From an uncultured Lachnospiraceae bacterium (lineage in GTDB: Bacteria; Bacillota; Clostridia; Lachnospirales; Lachnospiraceae): a stretch of DNA of 64,000 bases. A model generated the notes under the pieces. The model saw nothing but the letters and a program-made list of their open reading frames with translations, was not told where the DNA came from and made no database searches. The position numbers were made by a program, and so were the translations under genes. The DNA lies in the NCBI GenBank assembly GCA_905234595.1, contig CAJOID010000001.1, forward strand, positions 1-64,000. Direction: 5' to 3'. Positions 31,678 to 41,606 of this stretch are shown here, piece by piece (within the stretch, counting starts at the first letter, position 1; each line of letters opens with the position of its first letter).

Positions 31678-33056
31678 TATTGGAAGCCCTCCTCATCTTT
31701 GACTGACGGAAGCATGTTATATACGACAAGCGAAGTCACAGCCGTCACTATGAATACCATGATACCGATGACGGCAGCCATGCGGTAGTTGGTATTGTTG
31801 ACAGTCATCTTATACAGCCATGTGATCAGCAGGTCTGTGGAACCGGCATTCTCCACGAGCGACATGGACTGGGGTTTACCCTGCGTCAGCAGATATATGA
31901 CGTTGAAGTTATTTAAGTTACCCGTAAACTGGGTCAGCAGGAACGGGCCGGTAACAAAGAGCATATACGGAAGCGTGATGGACTTGAACATCTGCCATCC
32001 GTTCGCTCCGTCTATACGGGCGCTTTCATACAGGTCCTCTGGTATGTTCATCAAAAGACCGGTCGCTATAAGCATCAGATACGGGATGCCGATCCAGATG
32101 TTCACAACTATGATGGTAACCCTGGCGAGCATCGGATTCGTCCAGAAAGGTATGGGTGAGTTGATCCACCCCCATTTGAGCAGATATCCGTTGATAAGTC
32201 CGTCATTTGCAAACATCTTCATGACATACAGAAGAGATACAAACTGAGGCACCGCTATGGTAATGACCAGGATGGTCCTCCAGAGTTTCTTGAACTTTAT
32301 CCCCTTTTTATTGATAAGGATCGCCACTGCCATACCGAGGAAATAGTCTATAAATGTGGCGAACAGCGCCCATACGAGAGTCCAGGCAAGCACCTTGAAG
32401 AATGTCACACCGAATCCGGAAGATCCGAAAGAGACCAGATTCTTGAAGTTCTCGAAGCCTACCCAGGTAAACAGGTTGGTCGGTGCCTGATGGTTCTTGT
32501 CATAATTGGTGAACGCCACACAGACCATGAAGGCGATGGGAAGAACAGTAAATACGAATACACCGAGAACGGGAAGCGCAAGCAGTGTCTTGTCAAAATT
32601 GGAATCAAGAAGTGATGCAACGACCTTTTTGTTGGACGGAAGTTTCTTGCCTGCCCGGATCAGTTCTTCTTCCCTGCGGTTCTCGAGTATGTTCATATAC
32701 CAGACAACCACGAAGAAAAAAATAATAAACAGGGTCAGCAAGCCGAACAGAAGGATCAGGAAACTGTTGTCACCGTACACTGTCTTACGGCTGATCTTCT
32801 GTGTCTCAACGGTACCCAGAGTGGTTATCTTAGCCACATACTTATGTCCGAATGTTACCAGATACCATATAAAACCTGCTTCCATGAGCAGATAAGCTAT
32901 GCCTTTGACGATCTGCCCGCGAAGCAGCTGTCCGAAACCAAGGATAAGATAAGAAACCCTGGTCTTCCAGTCTCCTGTCACGAACGTGCTTCCTACGGTC
33001 GCAAACACATTCGTCACGGGAAACCCTGCCGTTTTCCTGTCTTTGCCTTTACCCAT
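31677..33056 (-). CDS. malF: Maltose/maltodextrin-type ABC transporter permease (MalF-like)
   Basis: YESARIDGANGWQMFKSITLPYMLFVTGPFLLTQFTGNLNNFNVIYLLT; start MGKGKDRK internal to ORF-track entry. Confidence 0.88.
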   Translation of the reverse strand: MGKGKDRKTAGFPVTNVFATVGSTFVTGDWKTRVSYLILGFGQLLRGQIVKGIAYLLMEAGFIWYLVTFGHKYVAKITTLGTVETQKISRKTVYGDNSFLILLFGLLTLFIIFFFVVVWYMNILENRREEELIRAGKKLPSNKKVVASLLDSNFDKTLLALPVLGVFVFTVLPIAFMVCVAFTNYDKNHQAPTNLFTWVGFENFKNLVSFGSSGFGVTFFKVLAWTLVWALFATFIDYFLGMAVAILINKKGIKFKKLWRTILVITIAVPQFVSLLYVMKMFANDGLINGYLLKWGWINSPIPFWTNPMLARVTIIVVNIWIGIPYLMLIATGLLMNIPEDLYESARIDGANGWQMFKSITLPYMLFVTGPFLLTQFTGNLNNFNVIYLLTQGKPQSMSLVENAGSTDLLITWLYKMTVNNTNYRMAAVIGIMVFIVTAVTSLVVYNMLPSVKDEEGFQ

Positions 33057-33085
33057 AAGTAACCTCCTTAACCCCTTGACCAAAA

Positions 33086-33115
33086 TGAGGTCCGGTAATC
33101 GTATACCGGACCTCA
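33086..33115 (-). repeat. 12-bp perfect-stem hairpin between malE and malF
   Basis: tgaggtccggta-atcgta-taccggacctca. Confidence 0.85.
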
Positions 33116-33169
33116 TCCAATCTTTCAATCCGTAATCATATTCTAATACGGATGTAATTCAGAATCAAT

Positions 33170-34510
33170 TTACTGTGCATAAGAGATGCAGGTATCCTGG
33201 AAGTCCTGAAGTGCTTTCATCAGATCATCATCGCTGGATGAAGATGTAAGCTCACCGCTTATGATGCTGTCGCCGAGTGATGTTGCAAGTCCCCAGTAAT
33301 CGCCGGGATACTGTCCCTGAGGAATGGTGTATGCGAGCTGCTCAGCAAGTGCCGAAAGAGCTACGTCAGACTTAACAGCTTCAGACTGCTGTGCGTTGAT
33401 GTTGGAAGGACCCCAGCCTACTTCGTTGTATCTTGCAAGCTGAACTTCCTCACCTGCAAGGTAAGCTGCTACTGCATCGCAGACCATCAGCTTATTCTCA
33501 TCTTCCTGAGGCTTAACACCGAGAAGCTTGAATCCGCCGAAACCGCTCATCTGATAAGACTTGCCGTCTGCACCCTGGAAAGTAGGAAGCTTAGCGCATG
33601 CATAGTTGTCGCCGAAGAGATCCTGAGCTGCACCTGAATCCCATGTACCGTCTACGATAGCTGCAACGTTGGTAGCTTCGCCGATGGCGGAACCGTTCTG
33701 GAATGCCTTGGACTCTTTGAGTTCGATCATCTTCTTCAGTGCTACGAGACCATTGTCGGATGCATAGGTCACATTAGCCTTGGTGAAGTTACCCTGATCG
33801 TCTGTATCATAGGTAAGGTCACAGCCTGTAGCGAAGAAGAATGCTGTCTGATACCATCCGGAGTTGATCTCCATGTAAAGGCTCTTGCCTGCTGCCTCGC
33901 AGTCAGCCATGATACCTTCAAGAGTGGAAGGATCGGTAACCACACTCTTGTCATAATATAAGAAGTATCCGTTATCGGAAGTAAGAGGATAAGCGTAAAG
34001 TGTGCTTCCTACTGTAGCTGCTGCAACTGATCCGGCATCATTCTGTGAAGTAACCAGATCTATGTTCTCGGGAGCAACCTCCTCAAGAGCGCCTGCGGTA
34101 ACCAGTCTCGCGATCTGATCCTGTGCAAATGCATAGATGTCTGCACCTGCCTCAACGTCTGTGATCATGTTGCCGGCTGCATCACCCTCACCTACTGCCT
34201 CTACTGTAAAGGTGTAGCCTGAGAACTCTGAATGATCGCCTACGAACTTGTCGATCTGAGCCTTGGTGAAGTCTACTACGTTATCTGCAACCCAGACCTT
34301 GATCTCGCCTGTGCCGTAATCGATGTCAGCGGTATCTGCTGCTTCTGTGGTTTCTTCTGCAGTATCTGCTGCAGGTGCTGCTTCTGTGGTCTCTGCTGCG
34401 GTATCTGCTGCAGGTGCTTCTGCGGGAGCTTCAGCTGCGCCGCCGCAAGCGGTCAGAGACATTGTCATTGCTGCTGTAGCGATGAGTGCTACCAACTTTT
34501 TCATTTTCAT
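33170..34510 (-). CDS. malE: Maltose/maltodextrin-binding lipoprotein
   Basis: MKMKKLVALIATAAMTMSLTACGG signal/lipobox; extracellular sugar-binding protein features; first gene of malEFG. Confidence 0.88.
   Translation of the reverse strand: MKMKKLVALIATAAMTMSLTACGGAAEAPAEAPAADTAAETTEAAPAADTAEETTEAADTADIDYGTGEIKVWVADNVVDFTKAQIDKFVGDHSEFSGYTFTVEAVGEGDAAGNMITDVEAGADIYAFAQDQIARLVTAGALEEVAPENIDLVTSQNDAGSVAAATVGSTLYAYPLTSDNGYFLYYDKSVVTDPSTLEGIMADCEAAGKSLYMEINSGWYQTAFFFATGCDLTYDTDDQGNFTKANVTYASDNGLVALKKMIELKESKAFQNGSAIGEATNVAAIVDGTWDSGAAQDLFGDNYACAKLPTFQGADGKSYQMSGFGGFKLLGVKPQEDENKLMVCDAVAAYLAGEEVQLARYNEVGWGPSNINAQQSEAVKSDVALSALAEQLAYTIPQGQYPGDYWGLATSLGDSIISGELTSSSSDDDLMKALQDFQDTCISYAQ
34336..34430. 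repeat. Imperfect direct repeat encoding the Ala/Glu/Thr-rich linker of MalE
   Basis: Repeats of (gc)agtatctgctgcaggtgctgcttctgtggt..., encoding EAPAADTAAETTEAAPAADTAEETTEAADTAD. Confidence 0.7.
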
Positions 34511-34557
34511 GTTCTCTCCTCCTGAATAAAGTAAGGTGTAATAACTACGGTTGATTT

Positions 34558-34572
34558 GCGCAACCGATTGTC
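34558..34572. promoter_or_regulatory. Putative LacI-family operator just downstream of the malE promoter
   Basis: Minus strand GACAATCGGTTGCGC; core CAATCGGTTGC shared with the site upstream of the LacI-family gene. Confidence 0.6.
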
Positions 34573-34582
34573 TACATTGGTT

Positions 34583-34611
34583 AGTGTAACGCGTGTGCAA
34601 TTGTGTGTCAA
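34583..34611 (-). promoter_or_regulatory. Promoter for malEFG (TTGACA-N17-TACACT)
   Basis: ttgaca-cacaattgcacacgcgt-tacact. Confidence 0.6.
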
Positions 34612-34638
34612 CACTTTTTTCGTTCCGGACGGAGGCCG

Positions 34639-34854
34639 TCACACCTCGAAGCTCGTAAAACGCTTATACATATCCTTGTACCGGAAACGTATCATTTCAT
34701 TGTGTTTCAGGACATCTTTTTCAGATCCGGAGTACTGGCAGCGTATGCAGTAATACTCCTTTTTGTCCTTGTCATAGAACATGTCTATGTCCAGATCGCG
34801 CAGGAAGCACGACGGACATCTGTAATTCAGTTTGCCTTTTCCAGCCTGAGCCAT
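34639..34854 (-). CDS. Small zinc-ribbon-like protein
   Basis: 71 aa with two CxxC knuckles: YRCPSCFLRD...YYCIRCQYSG; overlaps upstream gene by 28 nt. Confidence 0.6.
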   Translation of the reverse strand: MAQAGKGKLNYRCPSCFLRDLDIDMFYDKDKKEYYCIRCQYSGSEKDVLKHNEMIRFRYKDMYKRFTSFEV

Positions 34855-36680
34855 GTCGACACTACCTCCTTCTCCCTGATATCAGTGGTATATCCAAGTG
34901 TAAACATCGGTGAGAAGGCATATCCTTCTCTGATGTATCCGGTTGCGCTGCTGTCCCCACAACCCATGGATACGCGGGTTTCGATCGGAGGAAGCACGCA
35001 TGATACGCTGTCTGCTCCCTGCATCTCGTCCTCCCTGCACTTATATGCATACTTTATATCCCTGTGTCCTTCGGGGCCGTCTATGCTCAGCGTCAGGGAC
35101 GTCATATCTTCGGGATATTCGGTGGTCCCGTAGCAGGCAACCATGTATTCGTTGAGAGTGACCTGAGCAGACGTATCACTCATGGAGAGTACCTCTCTCT
35201 CATATGCGATCTCACCGGTATCTTCGGTGAATATGACTCTGGTCTGCAGCGTCAGTGTCAGGTCGCTGAACTCGATATCCACGGGTTTAAGCGTGAGTAT
35301 GCGTTTCTTCTTCCCATCTTCGATAACCTGTTCGGAGAACTGCGCGGAAGTCCTGCACAGAGCGAGATCCACTTCCTCTCCGTCGTGGATAAGCTTCGCC
35401 GATCTGATCGTCCCCTCTCCGGCGTAATGCGTGAAGTATCCGGCCCTGTATTTCTCCTGGATCAGGAACGGATAGGATGCATCCTGTACATGCGGAGTAT
35501 CTATGCCGACAGGCCATTCAAGCTTGGCGGCATAAGGTCTTAAATCCACCAGTGCCCCGCCCTGATACATGTTGATGCAGGCTCTCATATAAGGGTCGCA
35601 GTACCAGAACAGCTGCTTGTCCGAGCCGTAGAGTATGTCGCGCCACAGCGCACATTCGGGCTCGGTGTAGGTCTTTTTCTCACGGAAATGATCGGCAAAC
35701 TCAGCCATCGTCATGTCCTCGAGCTTATTCTCCTTCTTGAGCTTGCCGTAGTATTCCATGCCGTCCTCATAGGATTTCTTCAGCAGTTCATACGGGCACT
35801 CCCAGCGTCCCATCTTGTTAAGCCATCCGGGACCTACGAACATCATGTTATAGGCGTAGCCGTTGTTATATTTCTGCAGATCACGGTACTGGTCGATCAG
35901 ATTATACAGATAAGGGTACTCCCAGGTCTTGGTATCATATATCATCCCGCGCAGCACGTTCTGCGGATGAGTACCGAAGTTTGAACCGTTACCGTCATAG
36001 CAGGCGATCAGGTCTCTGGACAGGTGGGGGATAGCCACTATACCCGAATCTTCAGCCTCGTTTGCGGCAGGTGCATGAGTATTCTGCTTAGACGGGATCC
36101 AGGGATTCCAGGGGCCTCCGTCCATCAGCGTGTACCAGGAGTTATTGCAGGTATGATAGGCCTTCGGGCCTTCTTCCCAGCATGTGGCCACGGCACACTT
36201 GACCGAAGGGTATTTCTCCTTGATGTAATTGATCAGGTCGGCATCCATATAATAGGAACCGGTGGATTCGGGATAAAAACCGAAGATATCATGGAACTTG
36301 CCGAAGACATCATCCACGATAGACTTCTTGTCTTCCATGGAAAACATCCATATGCAGAAGTCCTTGGTCTTATACTTCTCGCGGAATTCCTTACACGGAA
36401 GTCCCAGCAGGGTGAGTGCTATCTCATCGCCGTACTTCTCATGATCGGCCTTTGCGATGGCTATAGCTTCGTCATTGAAAAGGCTCGCATAAGTCATCTG
36501 AATCGTGGTCTTTAAGCCGTTCTTATGAGCGGTCTCCTGCTGGAATTTGAAGATATCCAGGCTCTCGGTAAGCAGCGCCTTGCGGCCGATGTCCTCGGAT
36601 TTGCCGTGTCCGGTGACCTTTTCGGCATATTCGGGGACCATCTCGGGGCGATGGATGATGTTAACTATGAATTTGTCCAT
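34827..36680 (-). CDS. Uncharacterised ~617 aa protein, possibly carbohydrate-active, next to the maltose operon
   Basis: MDKFIVNIIHRPEMVPEYAEKVTGHGKSEDIGRKALL...; long continuous ORF; family not firmly recognised. Confidence 0.6.
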   Translation of the reverse strand: MDKFIVNIIHRPEMVPEYAEKVTGHGKSEDIGRKALLTESLDIFKFQQETAHKNGLKTTIQMTYASLFNDEAIAIAKADHEKYGDEIALTLLGLPCKEFREKYKTKDFCIWMFSMEDKKSIVDDVFGKFHDIFGFYPESTGSYYMDADLINYIKEKYPSVKCAVATCWEEGPKAYHTCNNSWYTLMDGGPWNPWIPSKQNTHAPAANEAEDSGIVAIPHLSRDLIACYDGNGSNFGTHPQNVLRGMIYDTKTWEYPYLYNLIDQYRDLQKYNNGYAYNMMFVGPGWLNKMGRWECPYELLKKSYEDGMEYYGKLKKENKLEDMTMAEFADHFREKKTYTEPECALWRDILYGSDKQLFWYCDPYMRACINMYQGGALVDLRPYAAKLEWPVGIDTPHVQDASYPFLIQEKYRAGYFTHYAGEGTIRSAKLIHDGEEVDLALCRTSAQFSEQVIEDGKKKRILTLKPVDIEFSDLTLTLQTRVIFTEDTGEIAYEREVLSMSDTSAQVTLNEYMVACYGTTEYPEDMTSLTLSIDGPEGHRDIKYAYKCREDEMQGADSVSCVLPPIETRVSMGCGDSSATGYIREGYAFSPMFTLGYTTDIREKEVVSTWLRLEKAN

Positions 36681-36789
36681 TTTTCCTCCTGTAAAAAAAT
36701 TGCAATTATATGTCACATCGCAGATATAGTTTGGTTTCAGGGGCGCTCCCGCTCATACTCCGACGTAGCGGGTACTACGCACAACCTTC

Positions 36790-37779
36790 TTACATGATTT
36801 GTGTGCTCTCTTTCATCAATACTTCGTAGTTCATCAGGGTTACGGGTTTCACGGGGCGGCCGTCTATGAGGTCGAACAGACGCTCACAGGCCGTCATGCC
36901 CAGCTTCGCCACGTCGAACTTCAGTGAAGTGACCGACGGTTTATTATGGTCAAGTATGGATGTGTTGAAAAATGACGCAACCTTGATGTCTTCGGGAATG
37001 CTTAAGTTCATCTTGACGAGGTTCGTAAGTATGGAATTGCATATGGAATCATCCATACCTATGATGCAGTCCACACGCTTCTCGAGCAGATCGTGCACGG
37101 TCTTCTCTATCATGTACATACCGTTCACATTCATATGGATCAGGCTCTCATCGGGTGTAAGTCCCGCACGGGCATATCCGTCGAGAAATCCGTTCAGGCG
37201 GTTGTTGTTGACTACGTAAGTGGAATCACCGCCGACGAGGGCGAGTTTCTTAAGTCCCTTTAACAGCAGCAGACCGGTGAGATCGGTACATCCCGCGCGG
37301 TCATTGTTATCGACCTGGACAACACCGTCAACATCGGTTGAGCCGATCGTCACGAAGGGAAGCTTCCGCTCCTGCAGGTAAGCGATCGCCTTATCATTTG
37401 TATATGTACGTCCGAGAAGCAGGCCGTCTACCTTGCTGTTTTCGACCAGGCGCTTAAGTCCGGTGATATCGGTTGCGCTGACCATGGATATGAACACATC
37501 GTAGTCCATACGGGTGGCCATGCTCGTGACACCCCACAGACATGTCTGGAAAAAGGGCATGTCCACGATATCCGCTTCATTCGGCATCACAAAACCGATA
37601 TTCATGGTCCTGGAAGTGGCCAGACTCTGCGCAATTGCGCTGGGCTTATAGTTCACATCATTGGCGTAGGCCATGACGCGCTGTCTGGTGGAATCGGATA
37701 TCCTCCCCTTCCCGGACAATGCTCTGGATACGGTGGTCTTTGAAATATTCAGTTCCCTGGCGATATCATCTATGGTCAT
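36790..37779 (-). CDS. LacI family transcriptional regulator
   Basis: MTIDDIARELNISKTTVSRALSGKGRISDSTRQRVMAYANDVNYKPSAIAQSLATSRTMNIGFV. Confidence 0.95.
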   Translation of the reverse strand: MTIDDIARELNISKTTVSRALSGKGRISDSTRQRVMAYANDVNYKPSAIAQSLATSRTMNIGFVMPNEADIVDMPFFQTCLWGVTSMATRMDYDVFISMVSATDITGLKRLVENSKVDGLLLGRTYTNDKAIAYLQERKLPFVTIGSTDVDGVVQVDNNDRAGCTDLTGLLLLKGLKKLALVGGDSTYVVNNNRLNGFLDGYARAGLTPDESLIHMNVNGMYMIEKTVHDLLEKRVDCIIGMDDSICNSILTNLVKMNLSIPEDIKVASFFNTSILDHNKPSVTSLKFDVAKLGMTACERLFDLIDGRPVKPVTLMNYEVLMKESTQIM

Positions 37780-37834
37780 ATGAAACGGTCCCCGCATGTT
37801 GTGTATGTATCATGCGCCCGAATTCAGGCAAAAT

Positions 37835-37848
37835 GCGCAATCGGTTGC
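37835..37848. promoter_or_regulatory. Putative LacI-family operator upstream of its own regulator gene
   Basis: GCGCAATCGGTTGC, imperfect palindrome sharing CAATCGGTTGC with the malE site. Confidence 0.55.
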
Positions 37849-37891
37849 TTTTATAAAAGAGAATAACACCGGCATTGCCACGCGTCAAGAA

Positions 37892-37924
37892 CAAAAAAAC
37901 TGCGTCCGGTCAAACCGAACGCAG
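37892..37924 (-). terminator. Intrinsic terminator downstream of buk
   Basis: Minus strand ACTGCGTTCGGTTTGACCGGACGCAGTTTTTTTGTT. Confidence 0.85.
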
Positions 37925-37970
37925 TCCATAAAGACATTTTATATGTTCATGAATATCAGATCATCTCAGA

Positions 37971-39038
37971 TCAATACTCTCCGGGCTTCTCCTCGCCGTT
38001 CATAACTCTCAGACCGCCCTGAGCAAGAGCAAGCAGCTCATCCTCTCCGGGATATACGGTGAAGGGTGCGATCCATTCGCAGTTGTCCTTCAGTGCCTGA
38101 ACCACTACCTTGTCATAAGCGATACCGCCGGTCACGATGATCTGGTCAACTTTGCCCTGCAGTACACATGCCATGGAGCCGATGTCCTTGCTCATCTGCA
38201 TGATGAATGCATCTCTGGCAAGCTTGGCATCAGCATTGCCCTCGTCAACCATCTTATCTACATCACGCATATCATTGGAACCTACATATGCGTTGAATCC
38301 GCCGTTGCCGACAAGTTTCTTATATACTTCCTTCTCGGTATACTTACCGGAGAAGCACATCTTGACAAGGCTTCCGACGGGTACCGCACCTGCTCTCTCG
38401 GGCGAGAATGCTCCGTCTCCGTCAAGTGCGTTATTGATATCAACCACGCGTCCGTGCTTATGAGGACCTACGGATACTCCGCCGCCCATATGTACGACGA
38501 TGAGGTTCAGGTCTTCGTATTTTTTACCTACCTCTGCAGCATATCTTCTGGCCACAGCCTTCTGATTGAGTGCGTGGAATATGGATACGCGGGGAAGCTC
38601 CGGTACACCGGAGAGCCTGGAAGCGGGCTCCAGCTCGTCTACCACCACGGGATCCACAATGTATGAAGGTACTCCGATCGAATCACCGATCTCACGTGCG
38701 AGTATTCCGCCGAGGTTGGATGCGTGCTGTCCGCTCACACCTACCTTCAGATCCTCGAGCAGCTTATCGGTCACGGGATATGTACCGCCAGGTATGGGTT
38801 TGAGCATGCCGCCACGGCCCACGACCACGTTGAAGCTTTTTAAATCTATTCCCTTCGACTCCAGGAACTTCACGATGATGTCCTTACGGAAGTCCTTCTG
38901 ATCAACGATGGTCTCAAACTGTGCGATCTCCTCGGTGGAGTGACGCAGTGTCTCGTCGAAAACAAGAGTCTCATCATCGAATACACCGATCTTGGTGGAT
39001 GTCGAACCGGGATTGATTATCAATGAACGAATTGCCAT
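37971..39038 (-). CDS. buk: Butyrate kinase
   Basis: [38 protein letters not shown]...[36 protein letters not shown]. Confidence 0.95.
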   Translation of the reverse strand: MAIRSLIINPGSTSTKIGVFDDETLVFDETLRHSTEEIAQFETIVDQKDFRKDIIVKFLESKGIDLKSFNVVVGRGGMLKPIPGGTYPVTDKLLEDLKVGVSGQHASNLGGILAREIGDSIGVPSYIVDPVVVDELEPASRLSGVPELPRVSIFHALNQKAVARRYAAEVGKKYEDLNLIVVHMGGGVSVGPHKHGRVVDINNALDGDGAFSPERAGAVPVGSLVKMCFSGKYTEKEVYKKLVGNGGFNAYVGSNDMRDVDKMVDEGNADAKLARDAFIMQMSKDIGSMACVLQGKVDQIIVTGGIAYDKVVVQALKDNCEWIAPFTVYPGEDELLALAQGGLRVMNGEEKPGEY

Positions 39039-39081
39039 TTTATCTCCTTTCTGTCCTGCCTGTCGCCTGACGTGCGACGGA

Positions 39082-39993
39082 TCACTTCATGCTCTCGGCA
39101 ACTACTGCTGCCAGTGCGATGGAATTAACCTTGGTCTCGCAGTTATCCGATCTGGATGTCAGGATCACGGGAGCCTTGGTACCTGTAAGGATGTTACCGT
39201 TCTTCATGTCAGCCATGTGTACGATAGCCTTGTATACGAGGTTACCTGCATGTATATCAGGGAAAAGGAGGATGTCTGCATCGCCTGCTACCTTACGCCC
39301 CAGAGCGCCCTTTTCCTCAGCTGCTTCCTTATACAGTGCGATATCCAAGGACAGAGGACCGTCCACGATACATCCTGTGATCTCGCCTTCCTCATTCAGT
39401 CTGGTGAGCTCTGCAGCTTCAACCGTGGTAGGCATTTTCTCATTAACGACCTCAACAGCCGCAAGAGGAGCAACCTTAGGCATCTCCACGCCGCAGGCCT
39501 TCGCAATATCCACGGTATACTTGATGATCCACTTCTTATCCTCGAGTGTCGGGTAAGGCATGAATGCAACGTCTGTCAGGAACAGCAGTCTGTCGATACC
39601 CTTGATCTCGAATACGCATACGTGAGAAAGGGGAGAACCGGTACGGAGACCGACTTCCTTATCAAGCACGCTCTTAAGGAACGTCTTGGTATCAAGAAGT
39701 CCCTTCATATACATATCGGCTTTTCCGTCGTGGACGAGTGATACTGCCTTAAGTGATGCAGCTACGGTATCCTTCTCATCTATGATCTCGTACTCGTCCA
39801 TATTCATGCCCAGCTCGGCACCTATGGCACGTATCTGATCCTCATCACCTACCAGTATGGAATCGGCGATATTACGCTCCTTGGCAGCCTTCACTGCCTC
39901 CAGTACGGCCTTGTCCTGTGCGCATGCTACGGACAGCTTCTTTTTGCTGCATTTCTCTACGCGGGAAAGCAGGTCTTCAAAACTCTTGCTCAT
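39082..39993 (-). CDS. ptb: Phosphate butyryltransferase (phosphotransacetylase family)
   Basis: [47 protein letters not shown]...; directly upstream of buk. Confidence 0.92.
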   Translation of the reverse strand: MSKSFEDLLSRVEKCSKKKLSVACAQDKAVLEAVKAAKERNIADSILVGDEDQIRAIGAELGMNMDEYEIIDEKDTVAASLKAVSLVHDGKADMYMKGLLDTKTFLKSVLDKEVGLRTGSPLSHVCVFEIKGIDRLLFLTDVAFMPYPTLEDKKWIIKYTVDIAKACGVEMPKVAPLAAVEVVNEKMPTTVEAAELTRLNEEGEITGCIVDGPLSLDIALYKEAAEEKGALGRKVAGDADILLFPDIHAGNLVYKAIVHMADMKNGNILTGTKAPVILTSRSDNCETKVNSIALAAVVAESMK

Positions 39994-40058
39994 GTCATCC
40001 TCCTGAAAAATAATAATAAAACCGAACTATTTGATTATACTGCTAAAGGAAGGGGGGT

Positions 40059-40997
40059 TCAAGTGAGGGGAGAGGACATGGCCTGCTCTGTGAGCATAGC
40101 ACGGAGCTCCGCGATCTGCTTGCTGAGCTCAGCATTCTGCGACTTAAGTTCAGCGATTTCTTTATCACGCTCGGCAATCTGCCTTTCATTCTTCGCGATC
40201 TGTTTTTCATTCTCCGCGATCTGTTTTTCATTCTCCGCGATCTGCCTGTCCTGCTCAGCCAGCCGTTCTCTGCGATGCCTGTCACCATCGATTTCTTCCT
40301 GACTCTTTTTACAGAGTTCCAACACCCAGGGTTCGGTAACACTGCTGTACATTGACTCCGCTGCGGATTCGATATAAGGATCTGTCTGTGCTAACATTTT
40401 AACCTCCTCCCATGTGGTAGATTTGAAGAGGGCTGCCCATTTGTCTATCCCATAGGCTTTATCCTCTTCGGTTGCCATATCTATGTGGTTCAATTCTACA
40501 ACCGCCAAAGTCAGCTTGTCACTATACACATTGCCAGTTTTGAGGTCTGACATACGATATGTGGAATAGAACGAAGTCTGTCCGTTGAAAAGTGTATAAT
40601 CGAGGAATCCGACATGATATACAGGCTTAACCTGTGAATAATCATCTCCGTGGTGCAGGTTCGTATACTCACGGCACAGATAATACAGAGAACGCGGAAT
40701 CCAGTTATAAAAATTATGTACCTGCATCTCAAGATCCATGATCGATCCGTCATTATATGATACGAGTATGTCAAGGACTGTATTCTTTTCCTGCGGCTGA
40801 TGTCCATAGATGAGCGGATTTTGGATGACTATATTCCTTATGGAAGACGGATCCAGATGCAGCAGTGAAGCGATGAGACCGGTCAGTGCTTTGTGGTTGT
40901 TCTGAAAAACGATGTGGAATAGTGCATCGTTCGTCATGTTGTAGGCGACCGGGCCGGAAGCCTGTGACAATGGTACAGGTTGTAGATCGGGATACAT
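40059..40997 (-). CDS. Rpn family / PD-(D/E)XK nuclease-transposase-like protein
   Basis: NDALFHIVFQNNHKALTGLIASLLHLDPSSIRNIVIQNPLIYGHQPQEKNTVLDILVSYNDGSIMDLEMQVHNFYNWIPRSLYYLCREYT; start with aaggagg upstream at 40997. Confidence 0.85.
   Translation of the reverse strand: MYPDLQPVPLSQASGPVAYNMTNDALFHIVFQNNHKALTGLIASLLHLDPSSIRNIVIQNPLIYGHQPQEKNTVLDILVSYNDGSIMDLEMQVHNFYNWIPRSLYYLCREYTNLHHGDDYSQVKPVYHVGFLDYTLFNGQTSFYSTYRMSDLKTGNVYSDKLTLAVVELNHIDMATEEDKAYGIDKWAALFKSTTWEEVKMLAQTDPYIESAAESMYSSVTEPWVLELCKKSQEEIDGDRHRRERLAEQDRQIAENEKQIAENEKQIAKNERQIAERDKEIAELKSQNAELSKQIAELRAMLTEQAMSSPLT
40169..40254. repeat. ~21-bp tandem repeat encoding a heptad coiled-coil tail
   Basis: About four imperfect copies of ctccgcgatctgtttttcatt, encoding RQIAENEKQIAENEKQIAKNERQIAERDK. 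Confidence 0.85.
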
Positions 40998-41186
40998 GTG
41001 ATAACCTCCTTGCACGATGCGGTAATCCATACACGGATCACCGGAAAACAGGCATAAACATGCCATCACAGTTACATATCGGTGTTATTGGATTACAGAG
41101 GTTAATACCTCCGGAGGAAGAGAAACTTCCTCGTCGCACTCGTGGAAGCAAGTGCTATATGAATGTAGCATAAATAAACGGTTAAT

Positions 41187-41606
41187 TCAAGTTTGAGTAC
41201 CAAAGAGATAGTTTAAATAATTATCGTGGAAATCCACGCTTATTCTACCCACGATATCCGCGAAGCATTTCGCGCCGAAATCTTCAAATTTCACCCAATA
41301 GTTGTCGAGATTGTTGTTGCCGTTGTTGTGGCGGATGTATGCATCGAAATCGAATCTCTCCATTCCGATATTACGGAGATGCTCCCTGTAGAACATGCAT
41401 CCCTCTTTCATCGTACGGCGTTCGAAGAACTCATTCAGGTTCCCATATGTGATGCCGTATAAAGCCAGCTCGGGAGGAAACAGCCTGCCCTCGTTCATGT
41501 CAATGGCTTTGATGAGCCGCCTGTCCCTGACTTCAAAATCAAGAAGCGGTGTATCCAGATAGTACAGTATGCCTTTCAGGTTATTGATCAGTCTCACTTC
41601 TGCCAT
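41187..41606 (-). CDS. Small partner protein of HipA-like kinase (uncharacterised)
   Basis: 139 aa; overlaps the upstream kinase gene by 13 nt, same strand. Confidence 0.65.
   Translation of the reverse strand: MAEVRLINNLKGILYYLDTPLLDFEVRDRRLIKAIDMNEGRLFPPELALYGITYGNLNEFFERRTMKEGCMFYREHLRNIGMERFDFDAYIRHNNGNNNLDNYWVKFEDFGAKCFADIVGRISVDFHDNYLNYLFGTQT

Noticed and set aside
34232-34525. Cys-rich plus-strand ORF (CCFCGFFCSICCRCCFCGLCCGICC), looks like a metallothionein or cysteine-rich peptide
   Set aside because: It is the antisense of the Ala/Glu/Thr-rich repeated linker of malE; composition is explained by gcagca/tctgct repeats, and no separate RBS or promoter was seen.
40043-40342. Minus-strand ORF with RSRRMKNRSRRMKNRSRRMKGR repeats
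   Set aside because: Out-of-frame reading of the 21-bp tandem repeat in the Rpn-like gene.
40059-40997. Rpn/PD-(D/E)XK gene as evidence of an intact insertion sequence
   Set aside because: No terminal inverted repeats or target-site duplications recognised; this family is usually not a classical IS transposase.
41070-41186. Small hairpin gaggaag-agaaa-cttcctc between the HipA-like partner gene and the Rpn-like gene, considered as a terminator or mobile-element end
   Set aside because: No T tract on either strand and no flanking direct repeats; cannot be supported.
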